From NCBI GenBank assembly GCA_002311285.1, contig DBZU01000038.1, positions 396 through 28,860 on the forward strand: 28,465 bases of DNA, written 5' to 3'. Shown one piece after another: positions 7,025 to 15,058 of the stretch. This DNA comes from Dehalococcoidia bacterium UBA1152. Lineage in GTDB: Bacteria > Chloroflexota > Dehalococcoidia > Lucifugimonadales > UBA2962. Numbering within the stretch: position 1 is the stretch's first letter; every line of letters begins with the position of its first letter. The notes under the pieces are model-generated. The model searched no databases, was not told the DNA's origin, and saw nothing but the letters and a program-made list of their open reading frames with translations. The translations under genes were made by a program, and so were the position numbers.

Positions 7025-7952
7025 CAGTTTACAACAAACCTCAGTTATGACTGTAAATGGTCCTATATCGCCCGAACAGCTAGGGTTCACCTTGATACAT
7101 GAACATATTTTTTTGTCTATTCTGGCTGACTATCTTGATACTGACAGAGTCCTTGACGACCCTGAATCTGCTTATGTCGAATTGATGCATTATAGAAATG
7201 CAGGAGGGGTTACTTTGGTAGATCAAACCAATCGCGGCTTAGAACAACAGCCTGAAGCTGTGCGTGAAATTTCTAAAAAAACAGGACTTAATATCGTATT
7301 AGGCTGTGGATGGTATAGAGAACCATTTTATGACGACAGTTTGTATCGTACTAAAACCAATGATATAGCGGATGAAATGATTAAAGATTTGAGTGATGGA
7401 ATAGATGATACTGATGTTAAGGCAGGAATTATTGGAGAATTGGGCGCACATGAAACCTGGGTATCCCCAGTGGAAGAACGTGTTCTAAGGGCAGGAGCTA
7501 GAGCACATTTGCAGACCGGAGTCACAATAGCTACTCATGGTTTATTTGCTCCAGTAGGCCTTAAGCAGTTAGATATTTTAAGTGAAGAAGGTGTTAATCC
7601 ACAGCGAGTGATTGTCGGCCATGCTCATGATTACCCTTACCATGAGTACCATATAGAAATAGCAAAAAGAGGAGCCTTTATATCATTTGATGGGATGCAA
7701 GACGACAACCAGTTTCTATTAAAGAGAGATCTTTCAAATATAAAAAAGATTGTGGACGCAGGATTTATTCATAAACTTTTACTTTCTCACGACGTCTGTG
7801 TTAATTCCCATTACATAATGAACGGTGGGTCTGGATATAATTTTATTTCGACCAGGCTTTTCCCGTACTTAAGCGAAATCGGGTTAAATAAAAATGAGTT
7901 TAAGCAGATTATGATTGAAAATTCAAAAAATGCCTTTACTGGAATGCAGTAA
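7017..7952 (+). CDS. Phosphotriesterase-family metal-dependent hydrolase, paralog 3
   Basis: Length 311 residues. A TTG at 7017 preceded by GAAAGGTG (7001-7008) at eight bases is preferred to the ATG at 7047, which has no SD; it overlaps the end of paralog 2 by eight bases. The ligand set is complete: His28 and His30 (IHEH), Glu141 (IIGELG), His174 (ATHG), His202 (VGHA) and Asp259 (LSHD). It is clearly closer to paralog 1 than to paralog 2, for example sharing ILGCGWYREP-type and GELGAHE segments. The loops after the fourth and fifth strands differ (HAHDYPYHEYH against HCGSWPYPEFH), so the two active paralogs may handle different substrates. Confidence 0.88.
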   Translation: MNSSLQQTSVMTVNGPISPEQLGFTLIHEHIFLSILADYLDTDRVLDDPESAYVELMHYRNAGGVTLVDQTNRGLEQQPEAVREISKKTGLNIVLGCGWYREPFYDDSLYRTKTNDIADEMIKDLSDGIDDTDVKAGIIGELGAHETWVSPVEERVLRAGARAHLQTGVTIATHGLFAPVGLKQLDILSEEGVNPQRVIVGHAHDYPYHEYHIEIAKRGAFISFDGMQDDNQFLLKRDLSNIKKIVDAGFIHKLLLSHDVCVNSHYIMNGGSGYNFISTRLFPYLSEIGLNKNEFKQIMIENSKNAFTGMQ

Positions 7953-9282
7953 ATTGAACTTTAAGCGATCTCGTCTTCTTATTTTGATTACAAAATACAT
8001 TTTTTTAATTACGTTTGTGATGCTTGGTTGTTCAATTGAAAAACCAAGCAGTTACAAGGAAACATCGGAGTCCTTGGATATGGAATTTATGGTTGTAGCT
8101 GGGAGAACTCCGGAACCCACTCCAACTCCAACTCCAGACCCGCAAAAAGAAGCTGAAAAAGAAAAAGGAATAGAGCTAGATCCAGGATGGGAATTAGCCG
8201 GAGATTTACAAATTGGAAGGTGGGGACACACGACGACCGTTTTGCAAAACGACACTGTACTTGTTGTAGGAGGACGGAAAAGACTGAGTTTTCGAGGTAC
8301 AACAGTACAAGAAGGAGAGATTCTTCCTTTGGGAAGTGATGAATGGATAAAGACCGGAACGCTTAATTGGGAACGGACATTTCATACTGCATCATTGTTG
8401 CTTGATGGAAGAGTTTTAGTAGCCGGAGGCACCGGTCGTGTTGTATTAGCTCCAGGCGAAGAGACAATGTGGCGAGGCAATAAAGATCTTAGTTCTGCAG
8501 AGATTTATGACCCAAAGGCTGACGAATGGGTCAGTAGTCCAGATATGATTGAAAAAAGACAACTAGCTCAAGCAATAACACTCGAAGATGGCCGAGTTAT
8601 GATTATTGGAGGCAGGTCTGGACTTTTAACTTTAGCCACGTCGGAAGTCTATGATCCGGTTACTAATAATTGGAATCTGTTATCACCGATGCTGGTGTCT
8701 AGAAAGTCACATTCGGCGATTACACTTTTAGATAACCGAATCCTTGTGACTGGAGGCACGGAGGAATGGGCAGGCGGCAACCTAGCATCAGCAGAAATTT
8801 ATGATCCTTTGAAAGACACCTGGGTCATGGTGTCTGATATGAATCGCTCTCGTCTTGGACACAAATCTACACTTTTACCGGACGGAAGAGTATTGGTCAC
8901 TGGAGGAACTATAGTTGGAGAAGAGGAGTTTTTGGGCCCAGAGACTACCGCTGAGATTTATGACCCGTTTATAGATAAATGGACTTTAATTACGACCGAT
9001 TTAAAGCCTCGTAAAGACCATGCGTCAGTAGCTTTGCCTGGAGGAAAGGTTCTTTTAATCGGAGGAGGCAACTCGATTGGCACTCCTGTTATGGAGCTAG
9101 AACTTTATAATCCGTACACGAATGAATGGTCAGTCGCCGGGTCATTGCCAGAAGGACGTAACTTGTTAACAGCAACTATTTTACCCGATGGTTCGATTCT
9201 TATAGTGGGAGGAGGGGCAGCAATAGGTTACATTGCTGACTTTCCTAATCATACGCTTAGATTTCGTATGCTCAATCATTAA
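7930..9282 (+). CDS. Kelch-repeat lipoprotein, seven-bladed propeller (first)
   Basis: About 450 residues. Starts are ambiguous: TTG 7915, ATG 7930 (taken here) or TTG 7954; the last would give a compact 25-residue signal peptide. A basic n-region (NFKRSR), hydrophobic core and lipobox VMLGC predict an exported lipid-anchored protein. A TPEPTPTPTPDP linker follows, encoded by a short CCAACT repeat. Seven kelch units are visible, each with a GRxxH/R...LxDGRVLVxGG pattern, for example FHTASLLLDGRVLVAGG and GHKSTLLPDGRVLVTGG, many preceded by EIYDPxxxxW. It overlaps the end of the third phosphotriesterase gene, so it probably belongs to that operon. A surface binding or scaffold role is inferred; no catalytic residues are seen. 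Confidence 0.85.
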   Translation: MPLLECSKLNFKRSRLLILITKYIFLITFVMLGCSIEKPSSYKETSESLDMEFMVVAGRTPEPTPTPTPDPQKEAEKEKGIELDPGWELAGDLQIGRWGHTTTVLQNDTVLVVGGRKRLSFRGTTVQEGEILPLGSDEWIKTGTLNWERTFHTASLLLDGRVLVAGGTGRVVLAPGEETMWRGNKDLSSAEIYDPKADEWVSSPDMIEKRQLAQAITLEDGRVMIIGGRSGLLTLATSEVYDPVTNNWNLLSPMLVSRKSHSAITLLDNRILVTGGTEEWAGGNLASAEIYDPLKDTWVMVSDMNRSRLGHKSTLLPDGRVLVTGGTIVGEEEFLGPETTAEIYDPFIDKWTLITTDLKPRKDHASVALPGGKVLLIGGGNSIGTPVMELELYNPYTNEWSVAGSLPEGRNLLTATILPDGSILIVGGGAAIGYIADFPNHTLRFRMLNH

Positions 9283-9291
9283 TCATGATTG
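9273..9291. repeat. Hairpin between convergent genes
   Basis: CAATCAT (9273-9279) and ATGATTG (9285-9291) form a seven-base stem with a five-base loop that includes the lipoprotein stop codon. It is AT-rich and has no T-run after it, so a terminator role is only possible. The short core AATCATGATT recurs in the palindrome at 9766-9791. Confidence 0.3.
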
Positions 9292-9336
9292 TAAAGCCAA
9301 AAAGAGGACTAGCAACAGTGTAATTCCTGGCCAGTT

Positions 9337-9966
9337 TTAATTTAGCAAGCTGTATTTTTGTTCTGTTATCGAGCCGTCTAAAGATATTCTATACATTTTT
9401 AAATCTGGTGACAGATTATTTTCCAAGGATATTAGAACAAAGTATGGATCAATCCATCCACTTTCAACTGCTAATCTAACATCCGTTTCTGAAGGATAAG
9501 CCGGGGTATGAGTATGAGAATGGTAAAAAGCCACGATACTTAAATCAAGCCGGCCGGCTTTTTTATCGGCATCTAGAAATTCCTGAGGGTCCATTTGGTA
9601 TCTGTATGGGCTTTTTACAGTATTGGTAATTGGGATGATCGATTTTGCAATCTCGTTCCCTCCTTGATATGCCAGAAATTCTGTTGCTTCCTTAATCGTT
9701 TTAATATCTTCGGTAGGAATCTCAGTATGGATTCCACTTAAATCCGTAAGAATGTTTCGTATGTCATCATGATTTAAATTTAAATCATGATTAAAAGAAG
9801 AACTGAATAGAATATTGTCTTTCTCTAAGGAGAATTTATTTACGCATAAATCTTTAATCTGCTGAAATAGTGTTTTGCCTAAAATCACTCCACAAGCTTC
9901 GTTTGGATTTTCTGCAAGAGCATGATCGAACATTTCTTTTATTAATGACTTAGTAAATAAAAACAA
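9337..9966 (-). CDS. JAMM (JAB1/MPN+) metalloprotease-like protein
   Basis: Length 209 residues. The TTG at 9966 is preceded on the minus strand by TAAGGTG at five bases, which supports this start. Catalytic Glu23 lies in NPNEACGVILG, and the zinc motif is HSHTHTPAYPSETD with His149, His151 and Asp162. Bacterial relatives (Mec, and JAB proteins near ThiS/MoaD-like carriers) trim residues from the tail of ubiquitin-like sulphur carriers. Typical bacterial versions are about 130-150 residues; here extra sequence lies roughly between residues 35 and 95. A ubiquitin-like protein with a GGG tail is encoded at 18821-19084, a possible partner but not adjacent. Probably in one transcript with the two genes upstream. 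Confidence 0.82.
   Translation of the reverse strand: MFLFTKSLIKEMFDHALAENPNEACGVILGKTLFQQIKDLCVNKFSLEKDNILFSSSFNHDLNLNHDDIRNILTDLSGIHTEIPTEDIKTIKEATEFLAYQGGNEIAKSIIPITNTVKSPYRYQMDPQEFLDADKKAGRLDLSIVAFYHSHTHTPAYPSETDVRLAVESGWIDPYFVLISLENNLSPDLKMYRISLDGSITEQKYSLLN
9766..9791. repeat. Perfect 26-bp palindrome inside the JAMM gene
   Basis: The half ATCATGATTTAAA at 9766-9778 is followed directly by its exact reverse complement at 9779-9791, with no spacer. On the minus strand it encodes the NHDLNLNHD segment in the extra region of the JAMM protein. Its function is unknown. Confidence 0.85.
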
Positions 9967-10022
9967 TAATGCACCTTAGTAACTTGGAGATAATGTTGCA
10001 ATTGTGATCTAGCTTGTATAAA

Positions 10023-10745
10023 TCACTGGTGAGTTAAAATGCCATCCTGAAAACTTTTTGTTGATGCAAGTATTAATGAAATTGCTGGCTCAAGTTTTAT
10101 TAAAGTAGTGTTTATCGATAAGTGAAATTGTTTTGGGTCGTTTGGGTCAGCATAATCAAAGAACTTTCGATAAAACTCAGACCGAGCTGCATCTTTTTGA
10201 TCGACAAGCAATCCAGCTTCTGTAGTACTTATATTTTCTCTTTTAGCAATACGTTTAACGCGATCCTCTATAGAAGACGTTAACCCAATTTTTAAAACAT
10301 TGTCGTCATCCGCCAGTATAACTGATGCACCGCGTCCGACTATGACAGAGTTATCATTGTTTGCTATACCCTTAATGACTGATTTTAGACCATTGATGTA
10401 ATCTTTATTTTCCAAATGGGCACCCTTGAGTATGGTAGCTTTCGGTAATTCAGCATACTCATTGATTAAATATGCAGCTGCCCAGGGTCCGAAGTGAGGG
10501 TCGCCTCCAACTCCACTTATAGCTGATCGTTCTAGCATTCGTTGTGCCAATGACGATAGATTTTCAAGCATGCCAACGGAATTATCTTCTCTTTCCTGCA
10601 TGGCTTGTACTGTTGCTCCGATTTTTTTGGAAGCTTCACTCAAAATTAACCGATCTATATAGTCAAAACCGAGTTTGTCTGCAACAGCTTTCCCGATGTG
10701 CCTTCCGCCCGATCCGGTAAGTCCGCCTATTGTTATTGTAGCCAT
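10023..10745 (-). CDS. Cytidylate kinase-like family protein
   Basis: Length 240 residues. The start ATG at 10745 has a GGGAGG ribosome site just upstream on the minus strand. A P-loop variant GGLTGSGGRHIGKAVADKLG opens the protein, followed by YIDRLIL, a GRGASVIL strand, a basic lid-like stretch (IEDRVKRIAKREN), the AxLLVDQKDAARSEFYRKFF motif and a final HLSINTT strand. These are the hallmarks of the AAA/cytidylate-kinase-like Pfam group, which is distinct from housekeeping CMP kinase. The substrate is unknown. It lies 96 bases downstream of apt on the same strand, so a role in nucleotide salvage is plausible but unproven. Confidence 0.75.
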   Translation of the reverse strand: MATITIGGLTGSGGRHIGKAVADKLGFDYIDRLILSEASKKIGATVQAMQEREDNSVGMLENLSSLAQRMLERSAISGVGGDPHFGPWAAAYLINEYAELPKATILKGAHLENKDYINGLKSVIKGIANNDNSVIVGRGASVILADDDNVLKIGLTSSIEDRVKRIAKRENISTTEAGLLVDQKDAARSEFYRKFFDYADPNDPKQFHLSINTTLIKLEPAISLILASTKSFQDGILTHQ

Positions 10746-10841
10746 TCTCTGCCTCCCGCTAAAGCAATTTTGTATTGTTTAAGGAGTGTGCCTTGGAATT
10801 TTTACCCTGAAACGTGATTATTGTCAAATTGCACGGGCCAA

Positions 10842-11354
10842 TTACAGTTGGCATAGGCTATGTAAAGCCCATTTATGTAATTTGTTGCGTCCATCTAGGT
10901 CTATTAGTTCTATAACCACGGCCAGTTCTAATATATTAGCGCCAAAAGATTCTATAAGCTTTGCGGTTGCTTCTAAAGTGCCTCCGGTTGCTACCAGGTC
11001 ATCTATGATAATTATTTTATCTGATTTTGACACTCCATCTTTGTGAATTTCTAATGCATCAACTCCATATTCCAGGGCATATGTGATCGACTTGGTTTTA
11101 AAAGGCAACTTGCCTTGCTTACGAATGAGTAAAAGAGGCATTTCTAATTCTCTGGCCAAGGGAGCTGCAATTAAGAATCCACGTGATTCAATTCCTACTA
11201 TTGCGTCAATAGCTTGGTGTTTATATCTGTCTGCCAACAAATCAATGACCTGCTTATATGCCGCCGGGCTTTGCAAAAGAGGAGTGATATCTCTAAAGTT
11301 TATTCCAGGTTGAGGAAAGTCCTTAACCTCTCTAATTAATTCTTGAAATCTCAT
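10842..11354 (-). CDS. apt: Adenine phosphoribosyltransferase
   Basis: Length 170 residues, the family's usual size. It salvages adenine with PRPP to AMP in the cytoplasm. The N terminus FPQPGINFRDITPLL is diagnostic for Apt, GIESRGFLIAAPLA contains the base/pyrophosphate loop, and KIIIIDDLVATGGTL is the PRPP-binding motif. The dimer contact RKQGKLPFKT is also present. It reads away from the ABM monooxygenase gene across a 73-base shared promoter region that holds a perfect 14-bp palindrome, and it is first in a probable three-gene minus-strand transcript. Confidence 0.94.
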   Translation of the reverse strand: MRFQELIREVKDFPQPGINFRDITPLLQSPAAYKQVIDLLADRYKHQAIDAIVGIESRGFLIAAPLARELEMPLLLIRKQGKLPFKTKSITYALEYGVDALEIHKDGVSKSDKIIIIDDLVATGGTLEATAKLIESFGANILELAVVIELIDLDGRNKLHKWALHSLCQL

Positions 11355-11389
11355 GGTTTTATCCGGCCAATTATATTAGTCTCGGATAT

Positions 11390-11403
11390 GACATTATAAT
11401 GTC
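11390..11403. promoter_or_regulatory. 14-bp perfect palindrome overlapping a -10 box
   Basis: GACATTATAATGTC is fully self-complementary and contains TATAAT at 11395-11400, a consensus -10 for the plus-strand gene at 11428. A second TATAAT on the minus strand (11375-11370) lies properly for apt. A dimeric regulator bound here could control one or both divergent genes; no -35 of good quality is seen for either. Confidence 0.4.
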
Positions 11404-11427
11404 TGAACTTTCAGTTAGGAGATCGAA

Positions 11428-11787
11428 ATGATAGGTATATTTGTCACTTTTAACATCAAACCATCTTGTTTGGAACAATTCATGGGAGCTAGCTATGGGG
11501 ATGCAAAAGGCTCTGTGTCTAATGAACCTGGTTGTTTTAGGTTTGACATTCTGAAGGATCAAAAAATTTCAAACCGTGTTCATTTTTATGAAGTATATAA
11601 AGATCAAGCAGCGGTTGAAGCTCACATAAAATACCCTCATTACATAAAATGGAGATCTGAAGTTAAAGAATTTTTTGAAAACGAGCCGGAAATAACTTTT
11701 ATGGAAACAGCTGAATTTCCCATATACTCATCAGTGGATTTGTGGGTTCAGCAGAAAAACCATATGGTAAACCAAATTAAAAGTTAA
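11428..11787 (+). CDS. Antibiotic biosynthesis monooxygenase (ABM) domain protein
   Basis: Length 119 residues, with AGGAG at 11416-11420, seven bases before the ATG. It is a single ferredoxin-like ABM domain: the first strand IGIFVTFNIKP, then NEPGCFRFDILKD, then HFYEVYKDQAAVEAHIKYPHY, ending in a strand around ITFMETAEFP. This is the layout of small cofactor-free quinol monooxygenases and LsrG-type isomerases, usually dimers. The substrate is unknown. Its stop lies three bases from the end of the convergent thiamine-diphosphate enzyme gene, with no terminator between. Confidence 0.82.
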   Translation: MIGIFVTFNIKPSCLEQFMGASYGDAKGSVSNEPGCFRFDILKDQKISNRVHFYEVYKDQAAVEAHIKYPHYIKWRSEVKEFFENEPEITFMETAEFPIYSSVDLWVQQKNHMVNQIKS

Positions 11788-11790
11788 AAA

Positions 11791-13434
11791 CTATTCCATC
11801 CTTGATCCACCCCAGGCAGCAGACATGCCTGCTGCAGTTGGTTCAACAATAACATCAATAACTGCCGGCTTACCTGAACTGAAAGACCGTTCCAATGCTG
11901 GTCTTATTTCATCAGGGTCCTCGACTCTTTCTCCATAACATCCGAGAGCTTTAGCCATTTCATGAAAAGGAGTGAATCCAAGTTCGCGACCAGGCTTTCG
12001 CTGGTCCGGGGTACGCGCTGTCCATCCTGCGTTATTAGAGACAACAGTGACTACTGGTAAGTTGAATCGTACCAAAGTGTCGAGTTCCATAGCGTTCATT
12101 CCCATTGATCCATCACCGTGCAACACGAGGTTTTGGTTATCTGGTTTAGCCAGTTTAGATCCAATACCGTAAGGCAATCCGACTCCCATTGTGCCAGTGA
12201 CGCCGGAATTAAGCCTATGGCCTGGAAGGTAAGTGTTTATCGATTGTCTTCCGAAATGCAGTATTTCATTTCCATCGACAGTAATTATCGCGTCCCGATC
12301 TAAAAACTTATTTATCTCGTTGCAAAGTCGCAATGGATGTATCGGAACTTGATTCGAGTTTAGTAGCGCTTCCATATTAGCAGCCTTATCTGTTTGATAT
12401 TCCGAGAGGCTATGAATCCATTCAGATTCAAGCCTGCCATCAAAATCCTGTTTGCGTTGGCCGGCAGCATCAGCTAGTTGAGTCAAGGCCATTTTTGCAT
12501 CAGCAACAATCCCGAGGTCACATCCGCGGTTATGTCCAAGCTCAGATTCTTCTATGTCAATTTGAATTAATTTAGCTTCATCAGAAAATCTGCGGCCGTA
12601 TTGCATCATCCAATTTAATCTCGTACCTATAACTAACACCAGGTCAGCTTCTCGCATTGCCTTACTTCGAGCCGCGGGGAAAGATACAGGATGATCTTCA
12701 GGGGCCAAACCTCTGGACATCGGCGCAGTATAGAAAGGGATTTTGGTTATATCAATAAAACGTTGAAATTTCTCTGAAGCGCCGGAGAAAAACACTCCCC
12801 CGCCGGCGAAAACTATGGGCTTTTTGGCCGCAGAAATTAAATTAATAGCATCTTCAATTGCTTTAGGATCTGCATTTGGCCGCGACTTAACTACAGAACG
12901 AGGAGCTTTAATGACCTTTGATTCGTCTACTTCTTCATATAGAACATCAGCTCCACAATCTATATACACTGGGCCAGGCCTACCTGAAGTGGCTTGCCTG
13001 AATGCTGTAGAAATTATTTCTGGATAGCGTTCTGGCAATGTTGGCTGATGGACATACTTGCATAGCGGTTTGAAGATCCCAATCTGATCAACTTCTTGGA
13101 ATGCGTCTCGTCCTATTTCATGGACCGGTCCAGCACCGCCTAGTATTATCATCGGAGCACAATCTATAGATGCAGTATATACACCTGTTAATAGGTTTAG
13201 TGTTCCTGGGCCCGATGCTGCGGTGCAGACCCCTGGCCTTCCTGTAACTCTAGCATATGCGTGAGCCGCGAAGGCAGCTGCCTGTTCATGTCTAAAATCA
13301 ACGGTTTTGATTCCTAGATCTTGGCACGCCATTACTATATCGAAGTTTGGTCCTCCCATAAGGTAAAAAAGGAACTCAACCCCTTCCTCTTTTAGTGTCT
13401 TTGCTATTAAATAACTGCCGGTTACATTACCCAT
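11791..13434 (-). CDS. Thiamine diphosphate-dependent enzyme, acetolactate synthase/oxalyl-CoA decarboxylase-like
   Basis: Length 547 residues. GGGAG lies about seven bases before the ATG on the minus strand. The N-terminal pyrimidine-binding domain carries the cofactor-activating Glu50 in FRHEQAAAFAAHAYAR, a middle domain follows (PIVFAGGGVFFS), and the C-terminal domain has the GDGSMGMNAMELDTL...NNAGW motif that binds magnesium and diphosphate. This matches the IlvB-like superfamily. Large paralog groups of this type decarboxylate 2-oxo acids or oxalyl-CoA, or condense pyruvate. No ilvN-like regulatory subunit or frc-like CoA transferase is adjacent, so neither acetolactate synthase nor oxalyl-CoA decarboxylase can be asserted. 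Confidence 0.88.
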   Translation of the reverse strand: MGNVTGSYLIAKTLKEEGVEFLFYLMGGPNFDIVMACQDLGIKTVDFRHEQAAAFAAHAYARVTGRPGVCTAASGPGTLNLLTGVYTASIDCAPMIILGGAGPVHEIGRDAFQEVDQIGIFKPLCKYVHQPTLPERYPEIISTAFRQATSGRPGPVYIDCGADVLYEEVDESKVIKAPRSVVKSRPNADPKAIEDAINLISAAKKPIVFAGGGVFFSGASEKFQRFIDITKIPFYTAPMSRGLAPEDHPVSFPAARSKAMREADLVLVIGTRLNWMMQYGRRFSDEAKLIQIDIEESELGHNRGCDLGIVADAKMALTQLADAAGQRKQDFDGRLESEWIHSLSEYQTDKAANMEALLNSNQVPIHPLRLCNEINKFLDRDAIITVDGNEILHFGRQSINTYLPGHRLNSGVTGTMGVGLPYGIGSKLAKPDNQNLVLHGDGSMGMNAMELDTLVRFNLPVVTVVSNNAGWTARTPDQRKPGRELGFTPFHEMAKALGCYGERVEDPDEIRPALERSFSSGKPAVIDVIVEPTAAGMSAAWGGSRME

Positions 13435-13637
13435 CAGTTGCTCCCAGATTTAAATAATTTTTCAAGACTATCATAATGTTGCTCAATAGTAAGTTTTTGA
13501 GGAAATTCATAACAGTCGCTGAAACTAAAGCAAAAAAATTGTTAGAATGTGGCCAAAACGAAATTATTGGTAATGAATTTTTGTTGGTTTATCTTTATCA
13601 AGGATCTGTAACTCGCCGGTAAATGGAGGAATTTAAC

Positions 13638-14846
13638 ATGACAATGAAACATAAAGTGTCAATCTTGCTGATTGGCAGTTTAACTCTGGTGTTTGTTTTC
13701 TTTGTTGGATGTTCTAGCGAAACTGAAACATCTGACTCGACCAGCACGACATCAACAGAAGAACAGGCAACAGATATAGATTCAGGAGGAGAACCAGAGA
13801 AGGTTCTTGGCCCAGGAAAGTTTATCAAAACGGGAAAAATGGCTTGGGCAAGGGGCTGGCATGTAACCGTAAAGCTAAATGATGGCACGGTTATCACGAT
13901 GGCTGGTAAAAGCAGGGGCGGAGCTTCAGCATGGGAACCATCTGGGATAGCTGACTCCGAGATCTATGATCCAGCTACAGGCGAATGGTCTGAAGCGCCC
14001 TTGATGCGTGATATTAGAGAAGTACCCAGCGGGAATTTACTAAACGATGGCAGGGTTATCATTATTGGAGGTGGTGCTGTTAGGCAAAAACCTCAAACTA
14101 CTGTTGAAATATATGACCCTAATTCTAATAGCTGGTCGGTCGCAGCTGAAATGACTATACCAAGGTGGCGTCATAGGTCAGTCGTTTTAAATGATGGCAG
14201 AGTATTAGTTGTCGCAGGAGAGAGAGAAGATACAATTCTGGTCCCTGAGGCTGAGGTTTATGACCCTGAAACAGATACCTGGTCTGACGCAGGATCAATG
14301 CAAGTCAAGCGAGCATTTCATACTGTCACATTGTTGAATGACGGCAGGGTTCTAGTTGTTGGTGGTGGTGGACGAGATTCCAAAACAAAAGTGGTTGAAA
14401 TCTTTGATCCCGAGCAAAACACCTGGTCTCTAGGCGCAGAAACCAACTTGTCTCATTCAGCTCACACCGCCACATTACTAAACGACGGAAGGGTTTTGAT
14501 AACAGGCGGCAAAGGGAAAGTGGCGAAAGGCGAAGTATATGACCCTGAAGCAGACACCTGGACTGATGTAGGCGAAATGACTGAATGGCGTGCTGAGCAC
14601 GCCGCTATATTGCTTACTGATGGGAGAGTGTTAGTGACAGGCGGAATAGGAAAGGTTGATTCGACTGACATATTTGATCCCACAACTGATACTTTCAGTC
14701 CTGGCCCAAAAAGCTTGATAGCAAGATACGCCCATAGTATGACTTTATTGGATGATGGGCGAGTATTGATAGTAGGCGGCAATTCAACAGATGTAAATAG
14801 TGGTGATCGGGCTATAACTACCGAAGTAGAGATTTGGGAGCCATAA
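13638..14846 (+). CDS. Kelch-repeat lipoprotein, seven-bladed propeller (second)
   Basis: Length 402 residues. An ATG at 13623 overlaps the GGAGGA ribosome site (13625-13630), which is correctly spaced for the ATG at 13638, so the latter is chosen. The signal peptide runs KHKVSILLIGSLTLVFVFFVGC with the lipidated Cys25, then a Ser/Thr/Glu-rich linker (about 26-55). Seven repeats follow with an almost uniform core such as LLNDGRVLVVGG, LLNDGRVLITGG and LLTDGRVLVTGG, alternating with YDPxxxxW. It is a clear paralog of the lipoprotein at 7930-9282 but stands alone, with about 200 bases upstream and 277 downstream free of genes. Surface-exposed binding is inferred; no enzyme motif is seen. Confidence 0.88.
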   Translation: MTMKHKVSILLIGSLTLVFVFFVGCSSETETSDSTSTTSTEEQATDIDSGGEPEKVLGPGKFIKTGKMAWARGWHVTVKLNDGTVITMAGKSRGGASAWEPSGIADSEIYDPATGEWSEAPLMRDIREVPSGNLLNDGRVIIIGGGAVRQKPQTTVEIYDPNSNSWSVAAEMTIPRWRHRSVVLNDGRVLVVAGEREDTILVPEAEVYDPETDTWSDAGSMQVKRAFHTVTLLNDGRVLVVGGGGRDSKTKVVEIFDPEQNTWSLGAETNLSHSAHTATLLNDGRVLITGGKGKVAKGEVYDPEADTWTDVGEMTEWRAEHAAILLTDGRVLVTGGIGKVDSTDIFDPTTDTFSPGPKSLIARYAHSMTLLDDGRVLIVGGNSTDVNSGDRAITTEVEIWEP

Positions 14847-15058
14847 CCAAATTTGAACTGATAATTGTGAGAAAAATCATCTTGTTGTTTTTAAAAATCA
14901 TGACATAAATCAGCCGGTTTTGTGTTAATAAGATTTTTGTCTAAGGCTGACTGAAACTCTATCGTTGTTGACAGTGTTTAGGTCTGTTATACTGAGGCGC
15001 GTTTCAGCACTGGGTTAAGGATCGGTTAGTTGACCTTATACCGAAGTATCAGTTTAAC

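Noticed and set aside
13623..13637. ATG at 13623 as start of the second kelch lipoprotein
   Set aside because: It overlaps the GGAGGA ribosome site that is correctly spaced for the ATG at 13638, and the signal peptide is better from 13638.
13860..14790. Regularly spaced similar DNA segments as a possible repeat array
   Set aside because: They are codons of the seven kelch repeats; spacing and sequence vary as expected for protein repeats, not CRISPR.
14968..14993. TTGACA plus TATACT as a consensus promoter
   Set aside because: The spacer is only 14 bases. TTGTTG three bases earlier gives 17, so the perfect-looking -35 is probably misleading.
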